From Vulcanimicrobiota bacterium (GTDB lineage: Bacteria > Vulcanimicrobiota > Xenobia > Xenobiales > Xenobiaceae), in NCBI GenBank assembly GCA_944322965.1, contig CALUQR010000003.1, positions 186,001 to 250,000 of the forward strand: 64,000 nt of DNA. Reading direction: 5' to 3'. The position numbers and the translations under genes were made by a program. Position 1 is the stretch's first letter, and every line of letters starts with the position of its first letter. This document shows, in pieces, positions 17,915 to 27,024 of the stretch. Below the pieces are notes generated by a model. The model did not search any database, was not told the origin of the DNA, and saw only the letters and a list, made by a program, of their open reading frames with translations.

Positions 17915-18886
17915 TTAAGCTTTAGCGCTCAAGGGCTCCTCTAAATGGGGCTCTAAGCTCAAGTAACGGCCCACCCGGCGAGAGACGTTATCGCGCAAGT
18001 TGAGGTAGTAGAAGGCGTAGTCGTGGGAGTGGTAACTGGCGGGCCCGAAGGCTTGGATATGGCAGGAGAGATAGGGGTTAGGCTCAGGCAGAGAGCGGCA
18101 GAGGACGACCCCGCGCTCTAAATCGAGTTGAGCGTCGGCTAAGGCGGGCCCTATGCTGAAGCTACCGTCGGGATTAGAGTAGAGGGAGCCCTTATTGAGA
18201 GAGAGGGGGGCGTAAGTATCATCAGTGCGCCAGTTTAAGGGGTTAATAGAGTGGGAGCCGGGCTGGAGGACGATATTCTTATACCCTTTATTGCGGGGGC
18301 TCTCCGTATTGAAGGAGACGATAACCCCTAAGTCGTCCTCCCCTTGGGCCAGGCGCAAGTGGGGATTGTCGGCTAAATAGTCGTCAAAGACCCCAAAGCC
18401 CACCGCGTAGGCGGCTACCAGGCGGCGGTAATAATCTAAGTGGCGCGGGAAATAGAGGCTCAAGGCGTAGAGGATCATGAGCGAGCCTTGGGAGTGGCCC
18501 GCCAAGATGAAGGGGCGCCCGCCATTAAAATTCTGGAAATAGTAATCGAGCGCGGCGCAGATATCGACCACCGGATACCTTTCGTAGAGGGCCAACATCT
18601 CCCGCTGAGGCAAGGCTCCGGCGGCAAAGGCGTTACATTGGCGGTAGAAGGGGGCGAAGATATTGCTAGAGGGGCTAAAGACCCCCGCCGTCTTGGCTAA
18701 GCAGCGCTTAGCGTAGAGGCGCATATCGGGATCCGCCGCCGAGCAGACTAAGGGCGCCTGGGGATCTAAGGGGGCGTAACAGGTGGGATAAAAGTAGAGA
18801 GTATCTATCGCATGGTCGATACTCTGGGGGACCTCCAACCAGTTCTCCGCTAAACGGTAGTCGGTGGGAGGAAGGATTATAGACAT
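17915..18886 (-). CDS. DUF3089-family alpha/beta hydrolase
   Basis: 323 residues. The serine-hydrolase nucleophile elbow is FILAGHSQGSLMILYAL, preceded by IDTLYFYPTCY and NIFAPFYRQCN, all features of DUF3089 (PF11288), a lipase/esterase-like family of unknown substrate. An acid and His are plausible in the C-terminal half (SCHIQAFGPASYHSHDY). No signal peptide is visible. It follows the degenerate ureohydrolase gene by 9 bases with AGGAGAACTTC overlapping that gene's stop, so the two are made together. Confidence 0.75.
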   Translation of the reverse strand: MSIILPPTDYRLAENWLEVPQSIDHAIDTLYFYPTCYAPLDPQAPLVCSAADPDMRLYAKRCLAKTAGVFSPSSNIFAPFYRQCNAFAAGALPQREMLALYERYPVVDICAALDYYFQNFNGGRPFILAGHSQGSLMILYALSLYFPRHLDYYRRLVAAYAVGFGVFDDYLADNPHLRLAQGEDDLGVIVSFNTESPRNKGYKNIVLQPGSHSINPLNWRTDDTYAPLSLNKGSLYSNPDGSFSIGPALADAQLDLERGVVLCRSLPEPNPYLSCHIQAFGPASYHSHDYAFYYLNLRDNVSRRVGRYLSLEPHLEEPLSAKA

Positions 18887-18895
18887 GAAGTTCTC

Positions 18896-19687
18896 CTAAG
18901 TAGAGCCGGGCACGGTCATCTGCAATTTGAAGGGGAAGATGGTCAGGGCCAATTCGCGGCCAAACTCCGCCGCTAAACGGGCCGTCTGCTTCTGCTCCCA
19001 GGCGTTTTCGGAGGCCGCTAAACCACAGACCTGGACGACCGTCACCGAAGAGCCCTCTAAACAGCGCAGAGCCTTGAGCAGGGCTACGGGGGTATGGCCA
19101 AAGCCAGCCTGGCGGCGCACGGCCGGGGCCCAGACGGGATCGAGGGCGTCGATATTGAGCATGAGGCGACAGGGCGCCCCATTTAATTCGGCCAGGGCCG
19201 TCTTGAGGGCGACTTCTACCTCTAATTCGCTAGATGGCAAAAAGCGCTGGTTATAGCGCGCCCACTCCCCCTCCTCGGGGCTATAATCGCGGCAACCTAC
19301 GTACCAGACGGTGCGCTCGGGAGGGAGGGCGTTGATCTCATAGGCTTCGCCCAACCAGCAGGTCATATAAGGGGCGCAGATCGTCCCCCCTACGTAGATT
19401 ACGGGCAACTGGAAATCGGCCGAGGTCTCCCCTAAGACTAAACTGGCGTCTTGGAGGCGCTCTTGGCTATCGAAGGCGTAAAAATTATTGAAGTTGCGCC
19501 GCAAGGCGGGCGAGTGGGGAGAGATATAGAGCGAACTCTCACGAATGCAATCTGCAGCGGGGCCAACTCCAAAGATCAAAAAGTTATTCTGGGCGTCAAA
19601 CTCTTGATCATACAGGGCCTGGGCTCCGAGAAAACCGACCATAGTATAACTCCCCTGCGTCGAGCTCAAGATAATGAGGGGGCCCAC
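18896..19687 (-). CDS. Degenerate ureohydrolase (arginase/agmatinase) homologue
   Basis: 263 residues from a GTG at 19687 that has GGGGGGAG nine bases upstream; a TTG at 19759 would add 24 residues. The C-terminal block MLNIDALDPVWAP matches the family's SIDIDVLDPAFAP, VWYVGCRDYSPEEGEW matches the GIR...E block, and FGVGPAADCIRESS matches the N-terminal GxP...G block. The manganese ligands are nearly all gone: the GG(D/E)HS motif is GGTICA, the DAHxD segment is missing, and the first Asp of DxD is Asn. Arginase or agmatinase activity is therefore very unlikely. It is the first gene of a two-gene unit with the DUF3089 hydrolase. Confidence 0.65.
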   Translation of the reverse strand: MGPLIILSSTQGSYTMVGFLGAQALYDQEFDAQNNFLIFGVGPAADCIRESSLYISPHSPALRRNFNNFYAFDSQERLQDASLVLGETSADFQLPVIYVGGTICAPYMTCWLGEAYEINALPPERTVWYVGCRDYSPEEGEWARYNQRFLPSSELEVEVALKTALAELNGAPCRLMLNIDALDPVWAPAVRRQAGFGHTPVALLKALRCLEGSSVTVVQVCGLAASENAWEQKQTARLAAEFGRELALTIFPFKLQMTVPGST

Positions 19688-19811
19688 TTCCACACGCTCC
19701 CCCCTTTTCCCCTCTAATTGGAGGTTAGAGAGGGCGAGGATCTTGGCCCCGCCCTCCAATAGCAGGATTTGGCCGTTCTAGACCAGTATATCCTTTCCTA
19801 AGGTTTCGCTT

Positions 19812-21014
19812 ATGGCTAGCTTCCGCTCTCTCTCCACTCGCTTCTGCCTCCTCCTCTTAGCCTTGTGGGGGCTCTATGGGGTGGGGCTCTTACCCTTAGC
19901 CGCTAGAGAGGGGCGCTACCCTGAGAACTTAGTCTGGCGCCTCATTACCGAGCGGGAACTGGCCCGCATCACTAACTCCCCCGAGAGTTTTAGGGAGGGA
20001 GAACACCAAGCGCCCCCCCTCTTCCCCCAGCCCCAGGTCCCCTTGGGCGGGTTGGAGGTTACCCCCTCCCAGCGCCCGCTCATCAATCCCCAGTTACCTA
20101 CCACCTGGGAAGCGCCCCCCTTCGCCCCCATCGGCCCCCCCGCTGAAGAAGGAGTAGAGGGCAGCTTAAAGCCCCAACCCGCCCCCCAATTGCCCACCAG
20201 TTTCGGAGCCATCTCCACCGCTACTGACGGTATAGAGAAGCCCGCCCCCAACTTGCGCCCGGTCAAGAATCCCTACTTAGCTCGCCTCCTCCAGCCCGAT
20301 AAGCGCCTGCCCGTCCCCTTTAGCTTGCGCCGCTACCATACTAAGAGCCTGGGATTCTTCCAGATCGCCGCCTATGGCAACGAGACAGGCCTCTTGGCGG
20401 AGCGCGATTTTAATACCTTAAAGAGCGCCGCTCCCAATAGGCGCATGTTAAAAGGTTTTGGAGAGCAGGCCTTCATCTCGTTTTTGCCCGCCCCCGAGCC
20501 CCCTAAGCCCTTCGACTTAGAGACCGCCCAGGGGGAGTTTACCTTCTCCGACTTAGAGCCCGAGGGCGAGCCCCAATTTGAGCAGCTCAATCCCGGCCTC
20601 ATTAAGTCTAGTCGGGCCCCCAGCTTCCAAAAGATCGGGGTGGTAGAGGAGCTGCCCGCCAACTTTGAAGATGAGTTGCGCCGCCAGTTGGCCGCCGCCC
20701 CCTACCGAGGTATAAGCTTAGATACGACTTCCCCCGATAATTCCGAGCCCCCCAGCCAGCCCGCTCCCAAGGCTAAAGCAACGCCCCCTACCCCCGCTCC
20801 CAGCCTGGCCAGCGCCCCGGAAGACGCGCCCGACCTCAACCCCTTCGCGGTGCGCACTAATTTTGAGCGCTCCCCCCAAGGGATGTACGTCTTAGTTATC
20901 TACTATCCCCAACAGAGTCTAGTCTGCGAACTGGCGGCCGACACCCGCTTCGCCAACTTGCAATCCTTTTTGAATATCGCCATCTTAGTCCAAACTCGCC
21001 TCAAACGCTGGTAA
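19812..21014 (+). CDS. Exported proline-rich protein of unknown function
   Basis: 400 residues, not recognised. Residues 1-31 look like a signal peptide (CLLLLALWGLYGVGLLPLAA). The middle is rich in Pro, Ala and Glu, with long disordered-looking stretches at 60-135 and 300-345. Short structured blocks occur at 150-200 (LPVPFSLRRYHTKSLGFFQI) and at the C terminus (GMYVLVIYYPQQSLVCELAA). It could be a periplasmic or wall-spanning linker protein. It starts at ATG 19812 after AAGG and runs into the ferredoxin-nitroreductase gene 33 bases later, so they may be cotranscribed. Confidence 0.65.
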   Translation: MASFRSLSTRFCLLLLALWGLYGVGLLPLAAREGRYPENLVWRLITERELARITNSPESFREGEHQAPPLFPQPQVPLGGLEVTPSQRPLINPQLPTTWEAPPFAPIGPPAEEGVEGSLKPQPAPQLPTSFGAISTATDGIEKPAPNLRPVKNPYLARLLQPDKRLPVPFSLRRYHTKSLGFFQIAAYGNETGLLAERDFNTLKSAAPNRRMLKGFGEQAFISFLPAPEPPKPFDLETAQGEFTFSDLEPEGEPQFEQLNPGLIKSSRAPSFQKIGVVEELPANFEDELRRQLAAAPYRGISLDTTSPDNSEPPSQPAPKAKATPPTPAPSLASAPEDAPDLNPFAVRTNFERSPQGMYVLVIYYPQQSLVCELAADTRFANLQSFLNIAILVQTRLKRW

Positions 21015-21047
21015 AATCTCAAAGAATACTCTGTGGAGGTCTGGCCT

Positions 21048-21851
21048 ATGGCTAATTTTGCTGTCGATCCCCAAAAATGCACCGCCTGCGGGCTCTGCGT
21101 GCGCGACTGCCCTATCTCCGTCTTGACTATGGCCGGGGGCCAAGTGCGCCCGCTCAACGATAATTGCCTCTGGTGCGGCCACTGCCAAGCGATCTGTCCT
21201 ACCGGAGCCCTGACCCTCCATACCCCCGCCGACTATCCCAGCCAAGATATTGAGGAGTACGACCCGGCTACCTTCCAAGTCGATCCCGCGACCTTACTGC
21301 GCTCATTTAAATTCCGGCGCTCGGTGCGCCACTTTACGGCCCAGCCCCTCCCTCCCCAAGTGGTGCGCCAGGTCTTAGAGGCGGGGCGCTTCTCCCCCAC
21401 CGGGGTCAACCGCCAAGACGTGCGCTATATCGTCTTAGAGAGAGAGCGCGATATTGTCCAAGCTAAGATTATGCGCCTCTTCCGCTTTATCGCCCGCACC
21501 CTCGCCCCCTTAGCCCCCTGCTTGCATCTGCCCATGGATCTCAAGAAATTGGCCCGCGCCAAAGACGATTTCCTCTTTAAAAGGGCGCCTACGGTCATCG
21601 TAGTTACCGCCTCCTCGGAGGTAGACGGGGCCTTAGCCGCCGCCAATATGGAGCAGATGGCCCACTCTTTAGGTTTAGGCGCCCTCTACGTGGGCTTTTT
21701 TACCCACTTAGCTAACTGGAATTGGCCGCTTAGGCGCTACTTAAATATCCCCTGGAACCAAAAGATCGTAGCCTGCTTGGCCCTAGGTTATCCGGCCGTC
21801 CGCTACCAGCGCACCGTAGCTAGACGCCAAGCCCAGGTCGATTGGCGCTAA
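21048..21851 (+). CDS. Ferredoxin-nitroreductase fusion protein
   Basis: 267 residues. The N terminus has two 4Fe-4S motifs, CTACGLCVRDCP and CLWCGHCQAICP, followed from about residue 80 by an FMN nitroreductase domain (RRSVRHFTAQPLPP, GRFSPTGVNRQDVRY, LGLGALYVGFF). Such fusions are common in anaerobes and reduce nitro compounds or other acceptors with ferredoxin electrons; the true substrate is unknown. The ATG at 21048 has GGAGG eight bases upstream; the in-frame GTG at 21033 contains that site and is not used. A strong palindromic terminator follows within ten bases. Confidence 0.9.
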   Translation: MANFAVDPQKCTACGLCVRDCPISVLTMAGGQVRPLNDNCLWCGHCQAICPTGALTLHTPADYPSQDIEEYDPATFQVDPATLLRSFKFRRSVRHFTAQPLPPQVVRQVLEAGRFSPTGVNRQDVRYIVLERERDIVQAKIMRLFRFIARTLAPLAPCLHLPMDLKKLARAKDDFLFKRAPTVIVVTASSEVDGALAAANMEQMAHSLGLGALYVGFFTHLANWNWPLRRYLNIPWNQKIVACLALGYPAVRYQRTVARRQAQVDWR

Positions 21852-21857
21852 AAAAGG

Positions 21858-21893
21858 TAATCCCCCGCGGCCCCTAGGGGCCGCGGGGGATTA
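21858..21893. terminator. Bidirectional terminator, 36-base perfect palindrome
   Basis: The arms TAATCCCCCGCGGCCCCT and its exact reverse complement are joined without a loop. On the minus strand the stem is followed by CCTTTTTT, so it terminates the tRNA-Thr transcript; on the plus strand it closes the nitroreductase gene. Confidence 0.85.
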
Positions 21894-21954
21894 TCCCATA
21901 CGCTCGGAGAAGGCGAAGCCTCTCTAAACGACAAACGAGGAAACGATTCTACAG

Positions 21955-22027
21955 AGCCAAGAATCAGACTCGAACTGACGACCTGCTCATTACGAGTGAG
22001 CTGCTCTACCGACTGAGCTATCTTGGC
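21955..22027 (-). tRNA. tRNA-Thr(CGU)
   Basis: Cloverleaf on the minus strand: acceptor GCCAAGA pairs with TCTTGGC, D arm AGCTCAGTCGGTAGAGC, anticodon stem GCTCA/TGAGC with loop CTCGTAA (anticodon CGT), T loop TTCGAGT. Discriminator base U. The following bases are CTG, so CCA is not encoded, unlike the other tRNA genes of the window. It lies alone between two protein genes. Confidence 0.93.
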
Positions 22028-22174
22028 GCGCGCGCATTATAGCACACCTCTACCTCTAATGCAAACAATTTACAAATTGGTAATTTGGCGAGGGGGTACT
22101 AAAGGGCCAAAGGCGAATATTTGGGGCGTTTTTTGCAGATCCTTGCACAGTTTGAACGGAGGAATTACTCCACC

Positions 22175-23767
22175 ATGACCACACCTAGCTGGGAAAATTT
22201 TCAGAAATTTTTCTTTCACGATATAGAGAGCGGCCTCTCCTTAGACGCTAGCCGCATCGGCTTAGAGGAGGGTTTCCTCAAGGAGATGGAGCCCAAGTTA
22301 GAGCGCGCCTTTAAATCTATGGAGCAATTGGAGCGCGGAGCCATCGCCAACCCCGACGAAAATCGGATGGTAGGCCACTACTGGTTGCGGGCTCCCCAAT
22401 TGGCGCCCACCCCGGAGATTAGGGAGGAGATCGAACAGACCTTAGAGCGCCTGCAGACCTTCGCCGCCCAAATCCACGCCGGAGAGATCCGTCCCGAGCG
22501 GGCGGAGCGCTTTACGACCGTCCTCTCTATCGGCATCGGCGGCTCGGCCTTAGGTCCCCAGTTCGTCTCCGCGGCCTTAGAGAGCGCGGACGATCCTTTA
22601 AAGATCTATTTCTTCGACAATACCGATCCCGAGGGCATGGACCACATCTTAGCCCAGATAGGCGACGAGTTGCGGCGCACCCTGTGCGTAGTTATCTCCA
22701 AGTCGGGCGGCACTAAAGAGACGCGCAACGGCATGTTGGAGGCCCAGAACGCCTACGACCGTTTAGGCTTACACTTTGGCCGCCACGCGGTAGCCATTAC
22801 CGGGGCCGGCAGCCAGTTAGACCAGTACGCCGTTACCCACCAGTGGTTGGCCCGCTTCCCCATGTGGGACTGGGTCGGGGGCCGGACCTCCGAGCTCTCG
22901 GCGGTCGGTTTACTGCCCGCCGCCTTGCAGGGCTTTAACGTAGAGGCTCTGCTCCAGGGCGCGGCCACTATGGACGTCTTGACCCGCCGTTCCGACTGGC
23001 GCCAGAATCCGGCCGCCCTCTTAGCCTTGGCCTGGTACAAGGCTACCGACGGCCAGGGGCGCAAGGATATGGTCATCCTCCCCTACTCCGATCGCCTGAT
23101 GCTCTTGAGTCGCTACTTGCAGCAGCTCATTATGGAGTCCCTGGGTAAAGAGCGCGACTTAGAGGGCAATATCGTCAACCAAGGGATCGCCGTCTACGGC
23201 AATAAGGGGAGCACGGACCAGCACGCCTACGTCCAAGAACTGCGCGAGGGTTTAGATAACTTCTTCGTCACCTTCCTGGCCGTCTTAAAAGATCGCCATC
23301 AGCCCTCTATGGAAGTGGAGGACGGGGTAACTACGGGCGACTTCCTCTCCGGCTTCTGGCAGGGCACGCGCCAGGCTTTGACGGAGAAGGGGCGTCTCTC
23401 CCTCTTAATTACTATCCCCGAGGTCAACGCCTTTACGGTGGGCGTCCTCATCGCCCTTTATGAGCGCGCCGTAGGCTTATACGCCGCCCTCATAAATATT
23501 AACGCCTACCATCAGCCCGGAGTCGAGGCCGGCAAGAAGGCCGCCGGTCAGATCTTAGCCTTACAAGCTAAGGTAGCCCAAGCCCTCAAGGAGGCCGCCC
23601 AACCGCTGAGCGCCCCCGAATTGGCCCTGCAGATGGGTATGAGCGAGCGGGCGGAAGATATCTTCCATATCGCGCGCCACTTAGCGGCTAATACCCGCTT
23701 AGGTATTACGGCCGACAATCTGGGCCTAGAGGCTCGCTTCGCTTACGACAAGCGCTTCGACTACTAG
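22175..23767 (+). CDS. pgi: Glucose-6-phosphate isomerase
   Basis: 530 residues. Converts glucose 6-phosphate to fructose 6-phosphate in the cytoplasm. The SIS domains show [44 protein letters not shown] and the active-site regions [13 protein letters not shown] and [15 protein letters not shown]. The style resembles the cyanobacterial subfamily. The ATG at 22175 has GGAGG upstream; an in-frame start at 22121 would add 18 unlike residues and leave no leader. The gene stands alone, with tRNA-Thr divergent upstream. Confidence 0.97.
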   Translation: MTTPSWENFQKFFFHDIESGLSLDASRIGLEEGFLKEMEPKLERAFKSMEQLERGAIANPDENRMVGHYWLRAPQLAPTPEIREEIEQTLERLQTFAAQIHAGEIRPERAERFTTVLSIGIGGSALGPQFVSAALESADDPLKIYFFDNTDPEGMDHILAQIGDELRRTLCVVISKSGGTKETRNGMLEAQNAYDRLGLHFGRHAVAITGAGSQLDQYAVTHQWLARFPMWDWVGGRTSELSAVGLLPAALQGFNVEALLQGAATMDVLTRRSDWRQNPAALLALAWYKATDGQGRKDMVILPYSDRLMLLSRYLQQLIMESLGKERDLEGNIVNQGIAVYGNKGSTDQHAYVQELREGLDNFFVTFLAVLKDRHQPSMEVEDGVTTGDFLSGFWQGTRQALTEKGRLSLLITIPEVNAFTVGVLIALYERAVGLYAALININAYHQPGVEAGKKAAGQILALQAKVAQALKEAAQPLSAPELALQMGMSERAEDIFHIARHLAANTRLGITADNLGLEARFAYDKRFDY

Positions 23768-23775
23768 TCTAGCAG

Positions 23776-23796
23776 TTTAGCCCCCAGAGGGCTAAA
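23776..23796 (+). terminator. Stem-loop after pgi
   Basis: TTTAGCCC pairs with GGGCTAAA across a five-base loop, eight bases after the pgi stop. There is no clear T-run, so it is a weak terminator or 3' end structure. Confidence 0.55.
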
Positions 23797-23880
23797 TAAG
23801 GCAGGATTAGCAGGGCGGGAGGCTAATGGAAGCGCTCCATTTGTTTTAGATGACTGTAACTCTAGGGAAAGGGACGATCT

Positions 23881-24879
23881 TTGAAGCTTAAAGGGCTAGC
23901 GCTAGGTATGATACTGGGGGTGGGTTGGGGACTAATTCCCTGGGTAGCTCCCGGACTGGCGGCGCCTGGAGATCTCCCCCTGGCGGAGGCTAGGCTCTTA
24001 GCGGAGGCTGCGGCCGCCCCCCAGGCCCAGGAGTGGCAGGAGCGTCGCAATAGCGATTTGGGCGACGGTCAGCGCTTAGGCTGGAAGTTGCGCCTGCCCG
24101 CCAATTGGGTCGTCATCCCCGACGTCAATCCCGGCTGGCCGGTGGGAGCGGGTTGGCGCACCCCGGACGGCCAGACGAGCTTAGTAGTGACCTGCTTAGA
24201 GCGAGTCCCTCCGGAGGAGTTTGCCACTCTGCGCGCCCGGCGCTACTTAGAGTCCTCTCAGCAGTGCGCTGGGGTGGAGGGCCATCTCTTCCGCAAGATC
24301 AACGGCCCCTCTTTTGAGCAGGTCCTCTATTTACCTAAAGGGTCTCACACCTACCGCTTATTGGCGGTAGGGATCACCCGCGACAAGGCTACTTTAGAGT
24401 CTATCTTAGAGAGTTTTAGCTTCCTCTCTGAGAGTAGCTCGAGCCAGCCCTCTACGACTTACCAGAATGCCAATTTAGGCCTCTCGCTGCGCTTACCGGA
24501 GCCGACAGGTTGGGAGGCCAAACCGAGCGCTAAAGGGGTCGATCTCTACTGCGCCCAGCAGAAGGTCATCTCTATTCGTCCCCGCTCCGTCACTCCCCAA
24601 CCGGGCCAATCTTTCCGCGGCTTGGCTCGTCAGATGGGCAAGACCTATATCGCGCAGGCTCAGAGTCTCACCCGTTTTGAGCCTTACCAGGCGGCCGGTC
24701 TAACCGGATATTTGGCGGTCTGGCAGACTGGCGAAGCTAGTTACGCTGGCCCCATCCTCTACCTACCCTATAAGCGCGGCCAAAATAACGTCCTGGAGTT
24801 GGAGGTCCTCGATCCCCAATTCTTGGAGCAGTTTTTTAAAGTGGTCAGCAGTTTGCAATTGGGAGGTGGGGGAGACTAA
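23881..24879 (+). CDS. Exported protein of unknown function with two related domains
   Basis: 332 residues, not recognised. A signal peptide covers residues 1-28 (LALGMILGVGWGLIPWVAPG, cleavage near GLAA). Two segments look like copies of one fold: about 58-180 (LGWKLRLPANWVVIPD) and 195-325 (LGLSLRLPEPTGWEAK), each starting with a strand plus LRLP and a Trp, and each ending in a helix before a Ser/Leu-rich strand. This is reminiscent of PsbP/DUF1795-type exported domains, but that is only an impression. The start is TTG at 23881 with AAAGGGA upstream. Confidence 0.65.
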   Translation: MKLKGLALGMILGVGWGLIPWVAPGLAAPGDLPLAEARLLAEAAAAPQAQEWQERRNSDLGDGQRLGWKLRLPANWVVIPDVNPGWPVGAGWRTPDGQTSLVVTCLERVPPEEFATLRARRYLESSQQCAGVEGHLFRKINGPSFEQVLYLPKGSHTYRLLAVGITRDKATLESILESFSFLSESSSSQPSTTYQNANLGLSLRLPEPTGWEAKPSAKGVDLYCAQQKVISIRPRSVTPQPGQSFRGLARQMGKTYIAQAQSLTRFEPYQAAGLTGYLAVWQTGEASYAGPILYLPYKRGQNNVLELEVLDPQFLEQFFKVVSSLQLGGGGD

Positions 24880-24900
24880 TCTTTTCCCCCAGACTTTTAT

Positions 24901-24933
24901 GTAACCGACTAGTCTCTCCCCAGACTAGTTTAC
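24901..24933 (+). terminator. Stem-loop after the exported two-domain protein
   Basis: ACTAGTCT pairs with AGACTAGT across CTCCCC, extended by GTAA/TTAC. It lies about 20 bases after the stop codon. No long T-run follows. Confidence 0.55.
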
Positions 24934-25032
24934 GTGGACTCTGCCCCACTCAATTCAGTAGAGAGCGGCTCCAGCTGGCGGCCGGGAGAAATCTCGTAGT
25001 TAGCGGAGCCTTGGTAAAAAGGTAATAGCGCA

Positions 25033-26034
25033 ATGGCCAATGTGAAGATGAAACTGCTCTGTGTCTTGAACTTCCTCTTTGACACTGACGAGCACCACCC
25101 CTTAAATGCGACTCAGATCGTAGAGAAGCTAGCGAAAGAGTACGGCATTACCGCCGAGCGCAAATCGGTCTGTCGGGACATTGCCATTCTCCAATCTTTC
25201 GGACACGACATTATTGGCGACCGCGATAAGCGCAAGGGCTGGTATTACGGGAAGCGCCACTTAGAGGCTTGGCTCATCCGCATCTTGCTGGACGCTGTAG
25301 CTAGTTCCCCTTGCGTCTCCAAAACGGACTTTAAGCGCATCACTAAGGAGCTCATTAAAGAGTTAGGGCCCAACGATAAGCGCATGTTTGAGGATCTCTT
25401 GGCCTACGTAGCTAAGACCCGCCAGGCTAATAATCCCAAGATGAAGGGGGTTATCAGCGAGATCTTGCGCGCTATCTCCTGGGAGCGGGCTTTGGAGTTC
25501 CAGCTCTACACCTACAATAAGCGCTTTAAAAATGTCTTGCGCCGCGGCAGTTTAGTCTATAAGGTCGATCCCTACACTATGGTCTGCTTAAACTCCCACT
25601 ACTACCTCATCGGGGTCAAAGAGGGAGAGACTACCTTGCGCTATTTCCGGGTCGACCGCATCGCCAATCCCCACACTACGGGCACCCCGCGCCGTCCTGC
25701 GGAAGAGGTATTGGGCTGCAAGTTGGAAGAGGCCTTAGCGGAGCTCATGAAGTCTACCTTCCACGGCGCCGATACGCCCCACTACGAGAAGGTCACTTTG
25801 CGCTTTAAAGACGAGAGCTTTGCCAACGTCTTAGTCGACCAATTTGGCCTGCCCGAAGCGGTGAGCGAGTACGACGGCTACATCTACGCCACTATGCCCA
25901 ATATCGATCTCCACGCTGAAGTGCGCAACTGGTTTATTAGTTATGCCAATCTGTGCACCGTGGTGGCCCCGCCCGATCTGCGCCAGCGCATCCAAGAGGG
26001 CTTAAAGGCCGGCCTCGAGGCCTATAACGATTAG
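25033..26034 (+). CDS. WYL-domain transcriptional regulator
   Basis: 333 residues. The N-terminal winged helix (residues 1-75, PLNATQIVEKLAKEYGITAE and RKSVCRDIAILQSFG) is the DeoR-like type found in front of WYL domains. The WYL core follows from about 150 (VYKVDPYTMVCLNSHYYLIG, then LRYFRVDRI) and a WCX extension ends the protein. WYL regulators sense nucleotides or nucleic acid in several systems. It sits 15 bases upstream of the cation exporter, so it may control that gene, but the family gives no support for metal sensing. Confidence 0.88.
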   Translation: MANVKMKLLCVLNFLFDTDEHHPLNATQIVEKLAKEYGITAERKSVCRDIAILQSFGHDIIGDRDKRKGWYYGKRHLEAWLIRILLDAVASSPCVSKTDFKRITKELIKELGPNDKRMFEDLLAYVAKTRQANNPKMKGVISEILRAISWERALEFQLYTYNKRFKNVLRRGSLVYKVDPYTMVCLNSHYYLIGVKEGETTLRYFRVDRIANPHTTGTPRRPAEEVLGCKLEEALAELMKSTFHGADTPHYEKVTLRFKDESFANVLVDQFGLPEAVSEYDGYIYATMPNIDLHAEVRNWFISYANLCTVVAPPDLRQRIQEGLKAGLEAYND

Positions 26035-26049
26035 GGGTTTAGAGGTAGT

Positions 26050-26940
26050 TTGAGTTCTTCCGACCTAGAGAGAGAGGCGACCGCCCTAGGGGTGCGGGTC
26101 GCCAATATCTCTATCGCCGTCAACTTACTCTTGATGGCTTTTAAGTTGGTAGTGGGCCTTCTGGCCCACTCGGCGGCTATGGTCTCCGACGCCGTCCATA
26201 CCGCCTCCGACGTCGTAGCTACGGTTATCGTGCTCCTCTGTATTAAGGTGGCCCACCGCGGGGCGGATGGGGACCATCCTTACGGCCACGAGCGCTTTGA
26301 GAGTTTAGGCTCCCTCTTAGTGGCTACTATCCTCTTCTTTACCGGTCTGGGCCTAGGTTGGGCCGGTCTAGAGAGTCTATTCTCCGCTAGCGCGCCCCAG
26401 CCCGTAGGTCGGGCGGCCTTATATGCGGCTATCGTCTCCATTATTACTAAAGAGGCCTTGTATTGGTACACCCACTGGGCGGCCCAGAAGATAGGCTCTA
26501 ACTCTCTAGAGGCCGACGCCTGGCACCACCGTTCCGACGCCCTCTCCTCTATCGGGGCCTTGATGGGGATCGGGGCTTCCCTAGCCGGTTACCCTTGGGG
26601 CGACCCTATAGCGGCCTTAGTCATCTGCCTTTTAATCTTAAAGACCGCCTGGGAGATAGGTTACGACTCGGCCCAGAAGCTCTTAGATAAGGCCTGCGAC
26701 CCTGAGCTCTCCCAAGCTATGCGAGACTTAGCGACCAGCCAAGCGGGGGTCTTATCCGTCCGCCGCCTGCGCACCCGCCTCTTTGATAATCGCATCTACG
26801 TCGACTTAAATATCGTCTGCCAGCGCGACCTGCCCCTCTACCAGGCCCACGCCGTAGCCCATACGGTCCAAGAGAAATTAGAGGAGGCCTACCCCCAAAT
26901 TAAGGGCTGCCTAGTCCACGTCGATCCCTCGGCGGAATAA
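26050..26940 (+). CDS. Cation diffusion facilitator (zinc/iron/manganese exporter)
   Basis: 296 residues with six membrane segments and a cytoplasmic C-terminal domain, the CDF plan. Metal-site residues are seen in HSAAMVSDAVHTASDV and in EADAWHHRSDALSS (HxxxD types), and the loop HPYGHERFESLGSL is highly conserved. It exports divalent cations against protons. The start is TTG at 26050 after GAGGTAG. It probably shares a transcript with the WYL regulator and ends in a GC-rich hairpin at 26967. Confidence 0.92.
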   Translation: MSSSDLEREATALGVRVANISIAVNLLLMAFKLVVGLLAHSAAMVSDAVHTASDVVATVIVLLCIKVAHRGADGDHPYGHERFESLGSLLVATILFFTGLGLGWAGLESLFSASAPQPVGRAALYAAIVSIITKEALYWYTHWAAQKIGSNSLEADAWHHRSDALSSIGALMGIGASLAGYPWGDPIAALVICLLILKTAWEIGYDSAQKLLDKACDPELSQAMRDLATSQAGVLSVRRLRTRLFDNRIYVDLNIVCQRDLPLYQAHAVAHTVQEKLEEAYPQIKGCLVHVDPSAE

Positions 26941-26966
26941 GATTAGTCCTTTTCCCGCTAAAAGCC

Positions 26967-26999
26967 GGTTCCCCCGGGCCCTGCGGGCCCGGGGGAACC
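26967..26999. terminator. GC-rich hairpin between the cation exporter and the 6S RNA gene
   Basis: GGTTCCCCCGGGCCC pairs with GGGCCCGGGGGAACC across a three-base loop. On the minus strand it is followed by a few T. It can act for both the exporter transcript and the RNA gene that comes from the other side. Confidence 0.75.
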
Positions 27000-27024
27000 A
27001 ATGAATCTCATCTAGAGCTAAAAA

